Assembly (NCBI GenBank): GCA_025769875.1
Contig: JAGFNK010000827.1
Coordinates: 1 to 20,750, forward strand
Length of the DNA stretch: 20,750 nucleotides
Direction of reading: 5' to 3'
Source: Russula earlei
Taxonomy: Eukaryota > Basidiomycota > Agaricomycetes > Russulales > Russulaceae
The notes below the pieces were generated by a model. The model searched no databases and was not told where the DNA came from. It worked only from the letters and a program-made list of their open reading frames with translations. The position numbers and the translations under genes were made by a program. Positions 1 through 9,453 of this stretch are shown here, one piece after another (position 1 is the stretch's first letter; the number at the start of each line of letters is the position of its first letter).

Positions 1-9
1 AACTTGGGG

Positions 10-650
10 TGCACATAGCTAAGAACCAGTAGTATCCAACATAGTAGAGCACAATTCAAAAGTGTCAGAAATGACTCACATGTGAGTCATCCTTTCCTAG
101 TATCTGTTATCAAACAGTAAACAGTGAATAATCAATTGGTAAGCAATCACTAAGCAAGCCACTAAGCGAATCACTAAGCAGGAGTAAGCACAGATGAGTC
201 ACCAAAGCATAGGTAAGCAGACAAGAACATAAGAGTTCTAACAGATTAGACCAACATAACTCAATGAGGATACAAATGTGATATGGGGGTGTAATGTGTA
301 AATGCTTTGTTAGGGGAGGCTGAACATGGTTAGCATAAGTAGTGATGTCAATGCAGCTAACACCAAATACACATATGAGAGAAGGTGCCAAAGTGTTAGA
401 ATTCTTGTGTTCTGTGCTCTCATCTGCTTACCTATGCTTTGGTGACTCATCTCTGTTTACTCATATGTGCTTATTTATCTGGCTTAGTGATTGCTTACTG
501 ATCCACTTACTCATTGATCAGTAATGGCTTACTCACTACTTACTGATTGGTGACAGATACTAGGAAAGAATGACTCACATGTGAGTCATTTATAATATTC
601 TTGAATTTTGCTCTACATATTTGGATACTACTGGTTCTCAACTATGTGCA
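10..650. mobile_element. Foldback/MITE-like non-autonomous DNA element with long terminal inverted repeats
   Basis: The left end (10 to about 245) is the imperfect reverse complement of the right end (about 395 to 650). The outermost bases TGCACATAG are mirrored by CTATGTGCA, and the similarity continues inward to the stretch around GTCACCAAAGCATAGGTAAG, leaving a loop of about 150 bp. Each arm carries a perfect 20-bp palindrome (71-90 and 570-589) centred on CACATGTG. No transposase-like reading frame is present; the short frames inside are arm shadows. The right end directly abuts the LTR end at 651. The TGCA at both extremities could be a 4-bp target duplication instead of part of the arms, which would move the true ends inward to CATAG. 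Superfamily cannot be assigned. Confidence 0.8.
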
Positions 651-1610
651 TGTCAAGACTCACTGTTGAACTATCCAGTTCAAGAGCGAGGGATAAGCTT
701 GAAGATGAGTCGATATACGTCCAAGATGGCGTGGGCAAGAAGTAAAGTCCAGAGTAGTAACAAATACCAGAGAGGCACTGTTACCATGAGAGTAGAGCAA
801 TCACATAGAGAAGAGGCCAGGATAGTCACAAGGGGATGGTCCTTAAAGGAGTATCCCAGGATGGAGAGTGCTGTAAACAAATGGACAGTCTGAGGACTGT
901 CCGTTACTTTATTGAGCACTTATATACTACAAGGGAACTGCTAAATAGAGAACAAGTCATAACCTTGTTATTAAGCACAATAGAAAGATGAGTAAGAAGT
1001 TGAGTGCGCTTACTGAGCATGCTCAGTCATGCCCAGTAATCTGCTGAGTAAGAAGGCTTCTCCTGCTGAGTAAGAGCTTTCATTGTCCACGTGTTTACTG
1101 TTCTAGTGCACGTGTGAGCACCTGATTCATTTTCTGTTAGTTAGTTTATCGCCGGTCATTTGAGGACTTGTAGTTTGGTCAGGGAATAGTGTTATCTTAT
1201 AAGGCCCATATATAGTTCTATTAGGGTCCTTAGAGTCGACCCCAATACTTCTACTAAGGTCCTTAGTATTGCATTCTAGTTCGTTCTATAGTTATTAGAG
1301 TCGGTCTAATAACGCATTGTAGGGTCTTTGATACTAGGTCAGTACCTATTGTAGGGCACCTAGAGTTGTCCTAAAGGGTCCCTAGGAGGGCCCTAATACT
1401 GTCCTTTATTGCTAGAAGGGTTGCCCTTAAGTGGGGCTTGCTGTATGTCGATTGTGCCGAGAATCGCTCGCGCAACAATGCGCGTGCGATATTGTGGACA
1501 CCTCTACTCACCCCTTTTGCTCGTGTGAACAGGGTGACACCATAGAGGCTGGGTTTCCTCCTATAAGGAAGGGTCCTTCAAGGGCCCTCTCTGGAGAATG
1601 GTTCATGACA
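651..1610 (-). repeat. 3' LTR of the gypsy element (960 bp)
   Basis: On the minus strand it begins TGTCATGAACC at 1610 and ends TTGACA at 651, so the ends form the short inverted repeat TGTCA/TGACA. It follows a purine-rich tract. It is about 90% similar by eye to the inverted LTR at 8493-9453. It contains a TATA-like TATATAAG (919-926, minus) and, about 5 nt further downstream, an AATAAA. Degenerate short motifs around CTAAGGACC recur in its middle third. Its outer end touches the foldback element ending at 650. Confidence 0.85.
919..926 (-). promoter_or_regulatory. TATA-like box of the left LTR
   Basis: The minus strand reads TATATAAG, about 270 bp before the LTR end. The same box sits at the matching place in the other LTR copy. 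It is the likely core promoter of the element; the transcription start is not determinable from sequence. Confidence 0.5.
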
Positions 1611-1624
1611 TTCATCCCCTCTTT
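1611..1624 (-). other. Polypurine tract next to the 3' LTR
   Basis: The minus strand reads AAAGAGGGGATGAA immediately upstream of the LTR start TGTCATG. A purine run here primes plus-strand DNA synthesis in LTR retrotransposons. Its presence identifies this LTR as the 3' LTR and fixes the orientation of the element. Confidence 0.75.
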
Positions 1625-3373
1625 ATGACCTAGTTGCTCCTGCAACTATGTTATTAGGTTTGGGCATTGTTGGGTACTGTTGGTGAAAGGCCTTTATAGC
1701 CTCTTTGGCTTTGATTAGGTTGGATGCGGGCTCCTAAGTGTTCTCTGCCATGGGGTACCCTTTCCATTGTACTAGGTATTGAATGCCTCTATGGTTAGGG
1801 GAATGTCTGGATGCTAGGACTTTGTCCACTTCATACTGTTCCTCTCCTTCCACTATAGTAGGGGGGGTTGTTTGAAGTTTGGACCGTGGGCAGTGGTCTC
1901 TTTGTACAGTTTGATCAGGGAGTTATGAAAGACTGGGTGTATCCTCCATGTCTTTGGTAGTTCTAAGCATACGTTGACTGGGTACAAGGTGACAACCTTG
2001 AAGGGTCCATATCATCGAGGGGCTATCTTGGCTTTCGGGTGTGTTGTCCTCAGATTAGTGGCTTCTAGCCAGACTAAGTCTCCTGTCTTAAACTGGTACT
2101 TGGGGAAGTGGGAGCTGGGTTGTCCCATCAGTGTTGCGGCATTCCGGAGGGAGGCTGCGACCTCCTCTCTAAGTAGGTCTAGCTGTTGCAGGCGTTCCAG
2201 GATGGAAGGGAACTTGGTATTGAAACTAAAAGGGGGGGCAAATGTTGGATTGAAGCCATACCATATTTCAAAGGGGGCTTTGTGGGTTGCGCTATGGGTG
2301 CGTGCATTATGAGCAAATTCCATGAATGGGATTAGTTCGGCCCAGTTATCCTGTTGGTGGTTACAGAAGATTCTCAAATACTGTTCTAGTTCTTGGTTGA
2401 CTCTTTCTGTTTCCCCATCTGATTGGGGGTGGTATGCCATGCTAAGGGAGGACTTAACATTTAGTTTCCTCCATAGTTCTTGAGTAACTTTTGCTGCAAA
2501 CTGGGGACCTCGGTTGGAGATGATTTGAGTTGGCAACCCTACTTGTCTCCACACATTGTTCATGATTAGGGAGGCAGTATCCTCTGCATTGATAGTCTTG
2601 TGACACGGGGAGATGATAGCAGCTTTGCTAAAGCGGTCCACCACTACTAGTAGGCTGTTATACCCTTGAGAGAGAGGTAGATCGACAATGAAGTCCATGG
2701 TGATGCTGTCCCATATCTTGCCCGCAGGGGTGATAGGGACTAGGGGTACGGTTGTTGTTGGGCGATTCTTTGTGCTTTGACATATAGCACAACCGTCTAC
2801 ATAGCCCTTAACAAATGTTAACATTCCTGGCCACCAATAGTTATGGCTTATTAGTTCGTAGGTCTTCCATTGACCTGGGTGGCCTGTGGCTAAGGAATCG
2901 TGGTGTACTTTGAGGACTGTTCGTCTTAGTGCATCTGACCTTGGGACATAGACTTTTCCTTTGAAGAGAATCAGTCCATCCTCTAAGTTCCAGTCCTGTA
3001 AGCCCTTTGTAAGGCAACGGGGGCCATTCTTCAGGATGGTTTCTAAGGCCCCTTTGACCTCCAGGTCATAGTCTTTGCTGGAGCATAATTGTTTTCTTAG
3101 TTCAAAGTCTCCTATGGGTTCCGTTGTGGATGATCGGGTTGCTCTAATTTTAAAAAATTGTTGATCCAGCAGGACCTTTGCATCATTTTCATGCATCCCC
3201 TCTTTATAGTCTGGCCGCCTGGACAGACCATCGGCTTTGTTCTGGGTTCCTGGGTGGTGTATAATGTGGAAATTAAATGCACTAAGCAGCAAAGCCCACC
3301 GAGCTTGTCGTTGAGTGAGTTTTTGCTTCATCATGAAGTACATGAGGTTGTTGTGGTCTGTCCACAACTCCAC
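1625..3373 (-). pseudogene. Gypsy integrase plus chromodomain, broken; N-terminus carries the end of RNase H
   Basis: The frame opening at 3373 gives 453 codons. Residues 2-53 are the end of RNase H (ELWTDHNNL, then HHPGTQNKADGLSRRPD). Integrase follows: the HHCC zinc domain (H158, H165, C195, C198) and the DDE core with D227 (TMDFIV), position 287 and E323 (DGETERV). Position 287, normally the second catalytic Asp in the block IIS-D-RGPQF, is Asn (codon AAC at 2515-2513), so strand transfer should be abolished. The frame stops at 2014-2012 with TGA where family proteins usually continue with Arg. Beyond it the reading goes on (YGPFKV, then WRIHPVFHNSLI), shifts at a C7 run (1861-1867), and enters a chromodomain (YLVQWKGYP) whose expected Trp codon is TAG at 1736-1734. 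Chromodomains target integration to marked chromatin. Confidence 0.88.
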
Positions 3374-4500
3374 GGGGTGTTTAGCGCCTTCTAAGTAATG
3401 TCAGAAATGCCAAAGCGAGGAAACTATAGCCAGAAGCTCTTTGTTGTAGATCATATAGTTTCTTTGAGCGGGGTCTAATGATTTGGAGAAGTATGCCACT
3501 GGGTGGTACCGGTTGAGTTCATCCGGTTGTTCTAAAATGGAGCCGACTGCAAAGTCGCTTGCATCACAGATCAAGCGGAATGGTCATAAATGGTCAGGAA
3601 GCACGAAGACAGGTGCTTTCATAAATGCTTCAATAAGGGTGCGGAAGGCTTTTTCCTCCTTGGACCCCCAATGAAATGGGTGGTCCTTCTTGGTTAGGTT
3701 GAACAATGGTTGGGCCAGATGGGAATATTGGTGTATGAAACGTCTGTAGAAGTTACAAAAACCTAAGAAGGCTTGAACTTCGGTGATATTACTAGGAGTT
3801 GGCCACTGTGTGATGCCTATGAGTTTATTGGAGTCCATTGATATGTGTCCTTGAGAAATGTGTATGCCAAGATAACTAATGGACGTTTGACGGAAGGCGC
3901 ATTTTTCTGGCTTCAGGTATAAGTCGTGTTCTTGTAGGATTCTAAGGACGTTATGTGTCCACTGATCTAAGTCATGAATGGTGTTTGCAAGGATTAGTAT
4001 ATCATCTAGAGTTACCACAACATGTCCTGTTGTGATCAGCGGTGCTAAGATATTGTTCATGAATTGTTGGAACATGGCTGGTGCATTACAAAGGCCGAAG
4101 GTCATAATAAGTGGTTCGAAAAGGCCTAAGGGTGTCTTAAAGGCTGCGAGGTGTTCATCACCTTCTTGAAGGCGGATGTTGTTATATCCCCATCGTACGT
4201 TGAACTTTGTGAAGTATTGTGCCCCTTGCAGTTTATCAATAAGGTCTGGGGTTAATGGTAGGGGGTAGGCATCTTTGATAGTGGCAGCATTGAGTCCTTG
4301 ATAGTCTTGTACTGGGCGTAGGGCACCACCTTTCTTTTCCACAAAGAAGAATGGGCTAGCTATTGGTGCTTTAGAAGGGCGGACAGTCCCTCGCTTGAGG
4401 TGTTCGTCTAGATACTCTTTCAAGGCCACTAATTCCTTTGGAGTGAGCCGATAGATGCCACAGTCCTTACGCGAGGCTCCTGGTTTGAGATTGATGGCAT
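3374..4500 (-). pseudogene. Gypsy reverse transcriptase and RNase H, catalytically damaged
   Basis: A 281-codon frame (4429-3584) holds the RT palm and thumb: ASPFFFVEKKGGALRPVQDY (motif 1), FTKFNVRWGYNNIRL (motif A), FGLCNAPAMFQQFMN (motif B), VTLDDILI (motif C) and SYLGIHIS. In motif A the invariant catalytic Asp is Asn77 (codon AAC, 4201-4199); the usual Tyr of YLDD is Thr140, while D142 and D143 remain. After a stop at 3584-3586, RNase H continues in the same sense (FRLICDASDFAVGSILEQ, then YNKELLAIVSSL) with another stop before joining the frame that starts at 3373. Upstream, 4430-4500 still reads as the conserved lead-in to RT (GIYRLTPKEL). The Asp-to-Asn change means no DNA synthesis. 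Confidence 0.9.
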
Positions 4501-5344
4501 GATCCCATGGTGCATGAGCAGGGAGACATTGGGAGGCTTGTTCGTCAAATACACTTTGCCAGATCTTGAATTCAGTCAGGATTAGTTTCTCGAGGGGTTG
4601 TGTTGGCTGATTATCCTTTGCTAACTTGGTAGACGTTGTGCTCTTTGCCTGGATTCATAATGGGTGATGCTGGAAGGCATTATGAATGTGTTCATTGACA
4701 AGGGGTTCCTCCTTGTCCAGAGCGTCTCAAAATATTAATGCTGCTATATGTTTGAATGATGGTTCTTTGTCTTCTGGGATCGTGAGGGCTTTTATCGATC
4801 CTCTGTGTGTATTGTGGGTTGACGGGACTGTTATGGAGGGTTGTGTCATTACACACATCGCTGGGCAGTTTTGTAAGGTGATAGTATCCTTGGTCCAATT
4901 GATATCTGGGTTATGGTGTCATAGCCAGTCAGTACCCAGGATAATATCATGGTCTCCTATGTTGGTAACAAGGAACTCTGCTTGTTCATCATGTGTATCT
5001 CCCATTGCTTTGATTCATAGCCGTTGGATGGTGCTATATTTGATTAAACCATTAGTGTTTGTGGTGCCATCCACATTTTGTGCTGGTAGGGGTCTTTGTA
5101 ATCTGCAAAGTTGGAGATTATGTTGGTTCACGAATTGCTCATGGATGATCATTCCTTCTGCCCCACTGTCTATGAGGGCACTTGCACCGATTTCCTTGCC
5201 ACTGAGTTTCCTCACAAGTGTTACTTTCAAGGCTATGGAAGGGGATCTTATATTCTTTGTAAAGACTTTGGGGTAATTGATTTGTATGGGTATAGTGGCA
5301 ATCTGTACCATACTCCTTAGCAGTGCACTAAGGGGTTCTATCAA
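4501..5344 (-). pseudogene. Gypsy aspartic protease and protease-RT linker, broken
   Basis: The frame 5344-5015 contains the retropepsin active site as ALIDSGAEGMII, with the DSG triad intact. It ends in a TGA within QRL-stop-IKAMGD. The reading then resumes as FLVTNIGDHDIILGTDWL, the second conserved protease block (ILGxDWL), followed by another TGA. The remainder down to about 4500 is the linker to RT and carries further stops. The protease would have processed the Gag-Pol polyprotein; here it survives only as fragments. Confidence 0.82.
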
Positions 5345-5402
5345 AAATCCATAGGAGCAGAATGGGGATGTGGAATGTTAGCGGCAAGACTTTCTCGCCA
5401 AG

Positions 5403-6323
5403 TTAAAGAGAAGCAACAGGGATGGGGTCAGTGTCTTTCTGTTCAGGTTGTTCTTCCTGAATGGTAGCTGAACGGACTGCAGTTTGCCAGGATTGTCCGG
5501 GGCGACAAGCATGAGCAGTGGCTTTTTTAGACCTGCAGTCTTTGGCCATATAGTTGGGTTTGCCGCAGTAGTAGCACAGTTTCAACTCTGTGCGTCATTG
5601 TTTCTCAGCTTTTGTGAGAGTGTTGCGTGGGGCGCTGTTGTTCCAGCGTTGTTCACCTGGTTCCCCCTGATAGAGATTGATTTCTACTGGAGTATCCAGG
5701 TCATTAGTATCTAGACCTCCTGTTCGTACAGGCGATTTTCCTGTACGGAATGATGGTGACATCCACATGTGATATGCTTGATCGAATTCGCGTGCCTTCT
5801 TGACTAGTGCCGCCAAGATGGTAGGCACAGGTGTTATGCCCAATATCTTGGTGTGGATCCCTTGATTCAGGTTACAGCAGAAGGCAAACATCTCAGTGTT
5901 TACATCTGCTTAGGAGTGGGTCGCATGATGGGACCACTTTTGGTACCATTCATTGAACGGGGTGTTGCCTTGTCGAAGGGAGTGCATTAAGGCATTTGAT
6001 TCCAGTTGCGCATCTGCTGGAATGAAGTGATCAGCAAATGCTGTTTTAAAGTCTTGCCAGGAGCCATAGTTGATTGGTTGTAAGGCCTGAGCCTTTGTTG
6101 TTAGTTCTCAGGCCCATGTCCCAGCTGGGGTACCTATCTTGAAGTGAGTAAGGGCCGCTGCAACTCTTTTCCCTTCATCCGGGAATAAGTCTAGGTTGAT
6201 GTAGTAGTAGTTGTCTAAGGCAGCCCAGAACGTCTCCGCGTTCTCTGCTTTGCCATCAAAGGCTTCTGAGGCAGTCCCAATGATATGATTCTGTTGTACC
6301 TGGGCAGGAGCTGGTGCCACCAT
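5403..6323 (-). pseudogene. Gypsy gag: capsid region and zinc knuckle, broken
   Basis: The frames 6323-6108, 5891-5595 and 5585-5403 together give a retrotransposon capsid domain (AETFWAALDNYYYINLDLFP, then WQDFKTAFADHFIPADAQLE and FNEWYQKWSHHA), separated by single in-frame stops, including TGA after GTWA and TAA after THS. A nucleocapsid knuckle follows: CYYCGKPNYMAKDC. The consensus is CX2CX4HX4C; here the His position is Tyr (codon TAT, 5552-5550), one C-to-T change away from His. The knuckle binds genomic RNA, so this substitution should impair packaging. Confidence 0.82.
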
Positions 6324-6329
6324 TGGGAG

Positions 6330-6520
6330 GTGGTGGCAGCGCTGGAGCTGGTGGTGCGAGTGGTGCTGGTGGAGCTGCTTGTGCAGGTGCTACCAGTGGT
6401 GGTGCGGGTGGTGCGGGTGGTGCTGGTGTTGTTTGGGCTCTAACTGAAAGGGCACAAGTTCATGTAGGAGATGGAGGTGGTGGTGGGGGCGCCACTGCTG
6501 TGCGTTGTCCTACTGTTACC
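6330..6520 (-). repeat. Low-complexity Pro/Ala-coding tract in gag
   Basis: The plus strand is a degenerate GGTGGTGCx/GGTGCT array. On the minus strand it encodes runs such as APPAPPAPPLVAPAQ and APALPPPP. It probably formed a flexible linker between the N-terminal extension and the capsid domain. A TAG interrupts it near its upstream end. Confidence 0.7.
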
Positions 6521-7079
6521 GGAGTGGGAAGATGACTTGGTTCTAGGGAGTGAAATCCTCCTGGTACTCTAGATGGGCCTGGTGTTGGAGTGTTCCCTCA
6601 CGTTGGGGTGAGGGCTCTGGTAACCTGTGATAGAACCCTTAATGCAGTTTCTACTGTAGCTTCGAGGGTGTGGGTAACTTCTGCTTATTCGGCTTCTTCC
6701 TGAGCAGTCGAGAAATCGACTGGCTTGTGGTTCTGATATGTGAATAGTTCGAGATTCCTACTCCAGTGAACTGTTCGACCTTGGAATATCACAGTTCCAG
6801 TGAGGAGGTCAAGATTGCGAAGAAAGGCAATCTCTGGGATGAGGGTTCAAAGAGTTTCTTGAGTGAGTTTGATGTCCTCTTCGTCCCAGTCTTTCCTCGC
6901 GTCTAAAGTCCAAGGGTCATAAAGGGTATCGTATTGGGTGACCGCTTGGTCCCTACAGAAGCCGGCGTAGTATTCTCCAGTGATGTTATAGTCGATGTTG
7001 TGGAAGAAGACAGGAATTTGTAGTTGTTCACTTTCTGTAAGGGGTCTTCGGGATACCTCTTCTTCCGGGCTTTGGCTCA

Positions 7080-7470
7080 TTCACTAGCGATGCCAGCCCT
7101 GGTGCCATGGACAATATGGGTCCTTACAGAAGTAGGGATGTTCTAGGGAGTGACGGTGTTCTTCTGGTGTGCGATAATAGATACGTCCAATGAAGTGTAT
7201 AGGTTTGTAAAGGTTCTCCCCCTTTACAACCTCTGCGTATGTTGCTAGCCAAATGGTGGGCTACAAGTCCCAAGACTTGTGCCAGACGCGGGTGTAATGC
7301 CAATCTTTGTACCAGTAGCAGTAGGGATCTTTGCAATAGAACGGGAGTTGAAAAAGATATTGATCCTTTCTGGTGAGATGAAAGATGCGTCTTCTGTGAT
7401 CGTGTGGTCTGTAAAGGCCTTCGCCTTTTACTACTTCTGCATAGGTGGCTACTGGGATTCTATAGAGGGA
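7080..7470 (-). repeat. Two tandem copies of a ~65-residue Cys/aromatic module in gag
   Basis: In one minus-strand frame the block ATYAEVVKGEGLYRP ... YCKDPYCYWYKDWHY (first copy) is followed after a short spacer and one TAG by ATYAEVVKGENLYKP ... FCKDPYCPWHQGWHR (second copy). The shared pattern is ATYAEVVKGExLYxP, then a variable stretch, then CKDPYCxWxxxWH. I do not recognise the domain. The paired Cys and clustered aromatic residues suggest a small compact or metal-binding fold, but no catalytic motif is visible. Confidence 0.65.
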
Positions 7471-8492
7471 CGGTGGTCCAGTGTGTTGCGTCCTAGGGGT
7501 ATGTGACAGCATAGGCTGGTAGTAATACGGGGATGCCCCTTTGTTGGGTTTGGAGATTTTGGGTGATGTGGAAGTATTCTTCTGTGACGCCAGAGTACGT
7601 TATAGCTATGTGGCCTTTCCAGAGGAAGCCTTCAAAATCTAAGAGGTGTGGGGCGAATTGACTGATTTCTTCTATGGGGTGGTCTATGCACACGAAGGCT
7701 TGTGTCCGTGCGTGCCACAGTTCCTTACAATGATTCTTGAAATCTAATAATTCCCTACACGTTCTATAAGGTAATACTGATCCTAAGTATGCTAACTTGG
7801 GGAAGTAGCACCATAAGCCAACTATAGAACCTGGGGGCGATTGGCTACTACTTGAATGCTCTACTAGGGGAGTAGCGAAGGGGGTTAACTGTCGGTCAGT
7901 GTATGGAAGTGGGATTGGGATAACTGGGGGAGTTAATGGTAAAGGGCGCTCTATTCTTGAAACTGCAGAAGCAGAGCGGCAGCCTCTTCATCTGTAAGAG
8001 GGCACCAGAGTGGTTGATGTGGGAGGTGTCTATCTCCTGGGGTCCACAGGGTTATTCCTGGTGGTGTGGGGGGTGTGTTGGGTCGGTAGCCGCAGTTGCA
8101 CACCTCTCTGAGACAGAGGCAGACGCTGGGCCAAGTTGGTGTAGGGGACCAGTGAGTGCGGATACTGCTGGTCGGGTTTCGTCTCACTACCGGGGTGAGA
8201 GGTCGACTGATGGTGGAGAGTTCTTCGGGGACAGGAGGACCAGTGTAAACTGCTGGCAGTGGCAAATAAAGCCCCACAGGGTCTACGAGGTTCTGGGGGG
8301 TGTTGATGATGCCATGGGTCCAGGTAGCTTCTATCCAGTTGTAAACATACCTTCTGCCTTCTACATAAGCCAACTGGAGGGTTGCAGGTCCTGCTTCCGT
8401 AGATCTGTTGAGGCGGAGGTAATTACACTGCACCAAGATGTGCTTGTGCGTGAGGGTGAAGAGGGATAGATAATATGAGGCTTGACCCTCCA

Positions 8493-9453
8493 TGTCATGA
8501 ACCATTCCCCGGAGAGGGCCCTTGAAGGACCCTTCCTTATAGGAGGAAACCCAGCCTCTATGATGCCACCCTGTTCACATGAGCAAAAGGGGTGAGTAGA
8601 GGTGTCCACAATATCGCGCGCGCATTGTTGCGTGAGCGATTCTTGGCACAATCGACATACAGCAAGCCCCACTTAAAGGCAACCCTTCTAGCAACTAAGG
8701 ACAGTATTAGAGCCTTCCTAAGGACCATTTGGAACGACCCTAGGAACTCTACAATAGGTACTAACCTAGTATCAAAAGCCCTACAACGTGTTATTAGACC
8801 AACTCTAATAACTATAGAACGAACTATAAGGCAACACTAAGGACCTTAATAGAAGTATTAGGGTCGACTCTAAGGACCCTAATAGAACTATATAAGGGCC
8901 TTATAAGATAACACTATTCCATAACCAAACTACAAGTCCTCAAATGACCGGCCCTAAACTAACTAACAGGAAATGAATCAGGTGCTTGCACGTGTACTAA
9001 AGCAGTGAACACGTGGACAATGGAAGCTCTTACTCATCAAGAGAAGCTTCTTACTCAGCAGCTTACTGAGCATGACTGAGCATGCTCAGTAAGCGTCCTC
9101 CGACTTCTTACTCATCACTCTATTGTGCTTGATAACAAGGTTATGACTTGTTCCCTATTTAGCACCTCTCTTGTAGTATATAAGCGCTCAATAAAGTAGC
9201 GGACAGTCCTCAGACTGTCCATTTGTTTACGGCACTCTCTACCCCTGGGATACTCCTTTAAGGACCATCCCCTTGTGACTACCCTGGCCTCTTCCCTGCG
9301 TGATTGCTCGACTCTCACAGTAACAGTTCCTCTCTGGTATCTGTTACTACTCTGGACTCTACTTCTTGCCCACACAGTCTTGGATGTCTACCGACTCGTC
9401 TTCGAGCTTATCCCTCGCTCTTGAACTGGATAGTTCAACAGTGAGTCTAGACA
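8493..9453 (+). repeat. Second LTR of the same gypsy family, inverted relative to the first (961 bp)
   Basis: It starts TGTCATGAACC at 8493 and ends TCTAGACA at 9453, and matches 1610-651 over its whole length. The differences are mostly transitions: about 20 against about 2 transversions in the first 230 bp by eye. It lies in plus orientation although the gypsy coding region is on the minus strand. On its left it touches gag instead of a polypurine tract; on its right it touches non-LTR retrotransposon coding sequence instead of a primer-binding site. It is therefore a solo or rearranged LTR. It holds TATATAAG at 9177-9184, AATAAA at 9190-9195 and the 16-bp palindrome ACTGAGCATGCTCAGT at 9075-9090. 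Confidence 0.85.
9177..9184 (+). promoter_or_regulatory. TATA-like box of the right LTR
   Basis: TATATAAG, conserved with the left LTR. It faces the non-LTR element that starts 270 bp downstream, so any residual LTR promoter would transcribe into that element. Confidence 0.45.

Larger units (their letters stand above)
651..8492 (-). mobile_element. Decayed Ty3/gypsy chromovirus (LTR retrotransposon), minus strand
   Basis: Reading the minus strand from 8492 down, the order is a long gag with a zinc knuckle, aspartic protease, reverse transcriptase, RNase H, integrase and chromodomain, followed by a polypurine tract and a 960-bp LTR. This is the standard gypsy/chromovirus order. The coding region is split by many stops and frameshifts, and catalytic residues of both RT and integrase are substituted, so it cannot transpose autonomously. 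The expected 5' LTR in the same orientation is absent; in its place is an inverted LTR of the same family at 8493-9453. No target-site duplication matches between the two outer flanks (GTGCA on the left, GCGCT on the right). Confidence 0.9.
6324..8492 (-). pseudogene. Gypsy gag: long N-terminal extension, broken
   Basis: About 2.2 kb upstream of the capsid domain is still minus-strand coding debris. An open stretch (8505-7951; 184 codons counted from an ATG inside the adjacent LTR, or from the second ATG at 8493-8491) begins MEGQASYYLSLFTLTH and ends LTDEEAAALLLQFQE. It is followed by a stop-rich part (7950-7700), a duplicated Cys/aromatic module (7080-7470), a frame starting MSQSPEEEVSRR (7080-6847) and a Pro/Ala-rich linker (6330-6520). 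Total gag would be near 1000 residues, long for a gypsy element. The role of the extension is unknown. The true start codon is uncertain because the native 5' LTR junction is missing. Confidence 0.6.

Noticed and set aside
1431..1628. Cys-rich reading frame (MGLAVCRLCRESLAQQ...) that recurs at 8672-8361
   Set aside because: Both frames lie mostly in the two LTR copies and read antisense to them. Their similarity follows from LTR homology, and there is no independent sign of coding.
651..9453. A DIRS-like retrotransposon, because of the inverted terminal repeats
   Set aside because: The coding region has a DDE integrase with HHCC domain, a protease and a chromodomain, not a tyrosine recombinase. 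The inverted LTR is a rearrangement.
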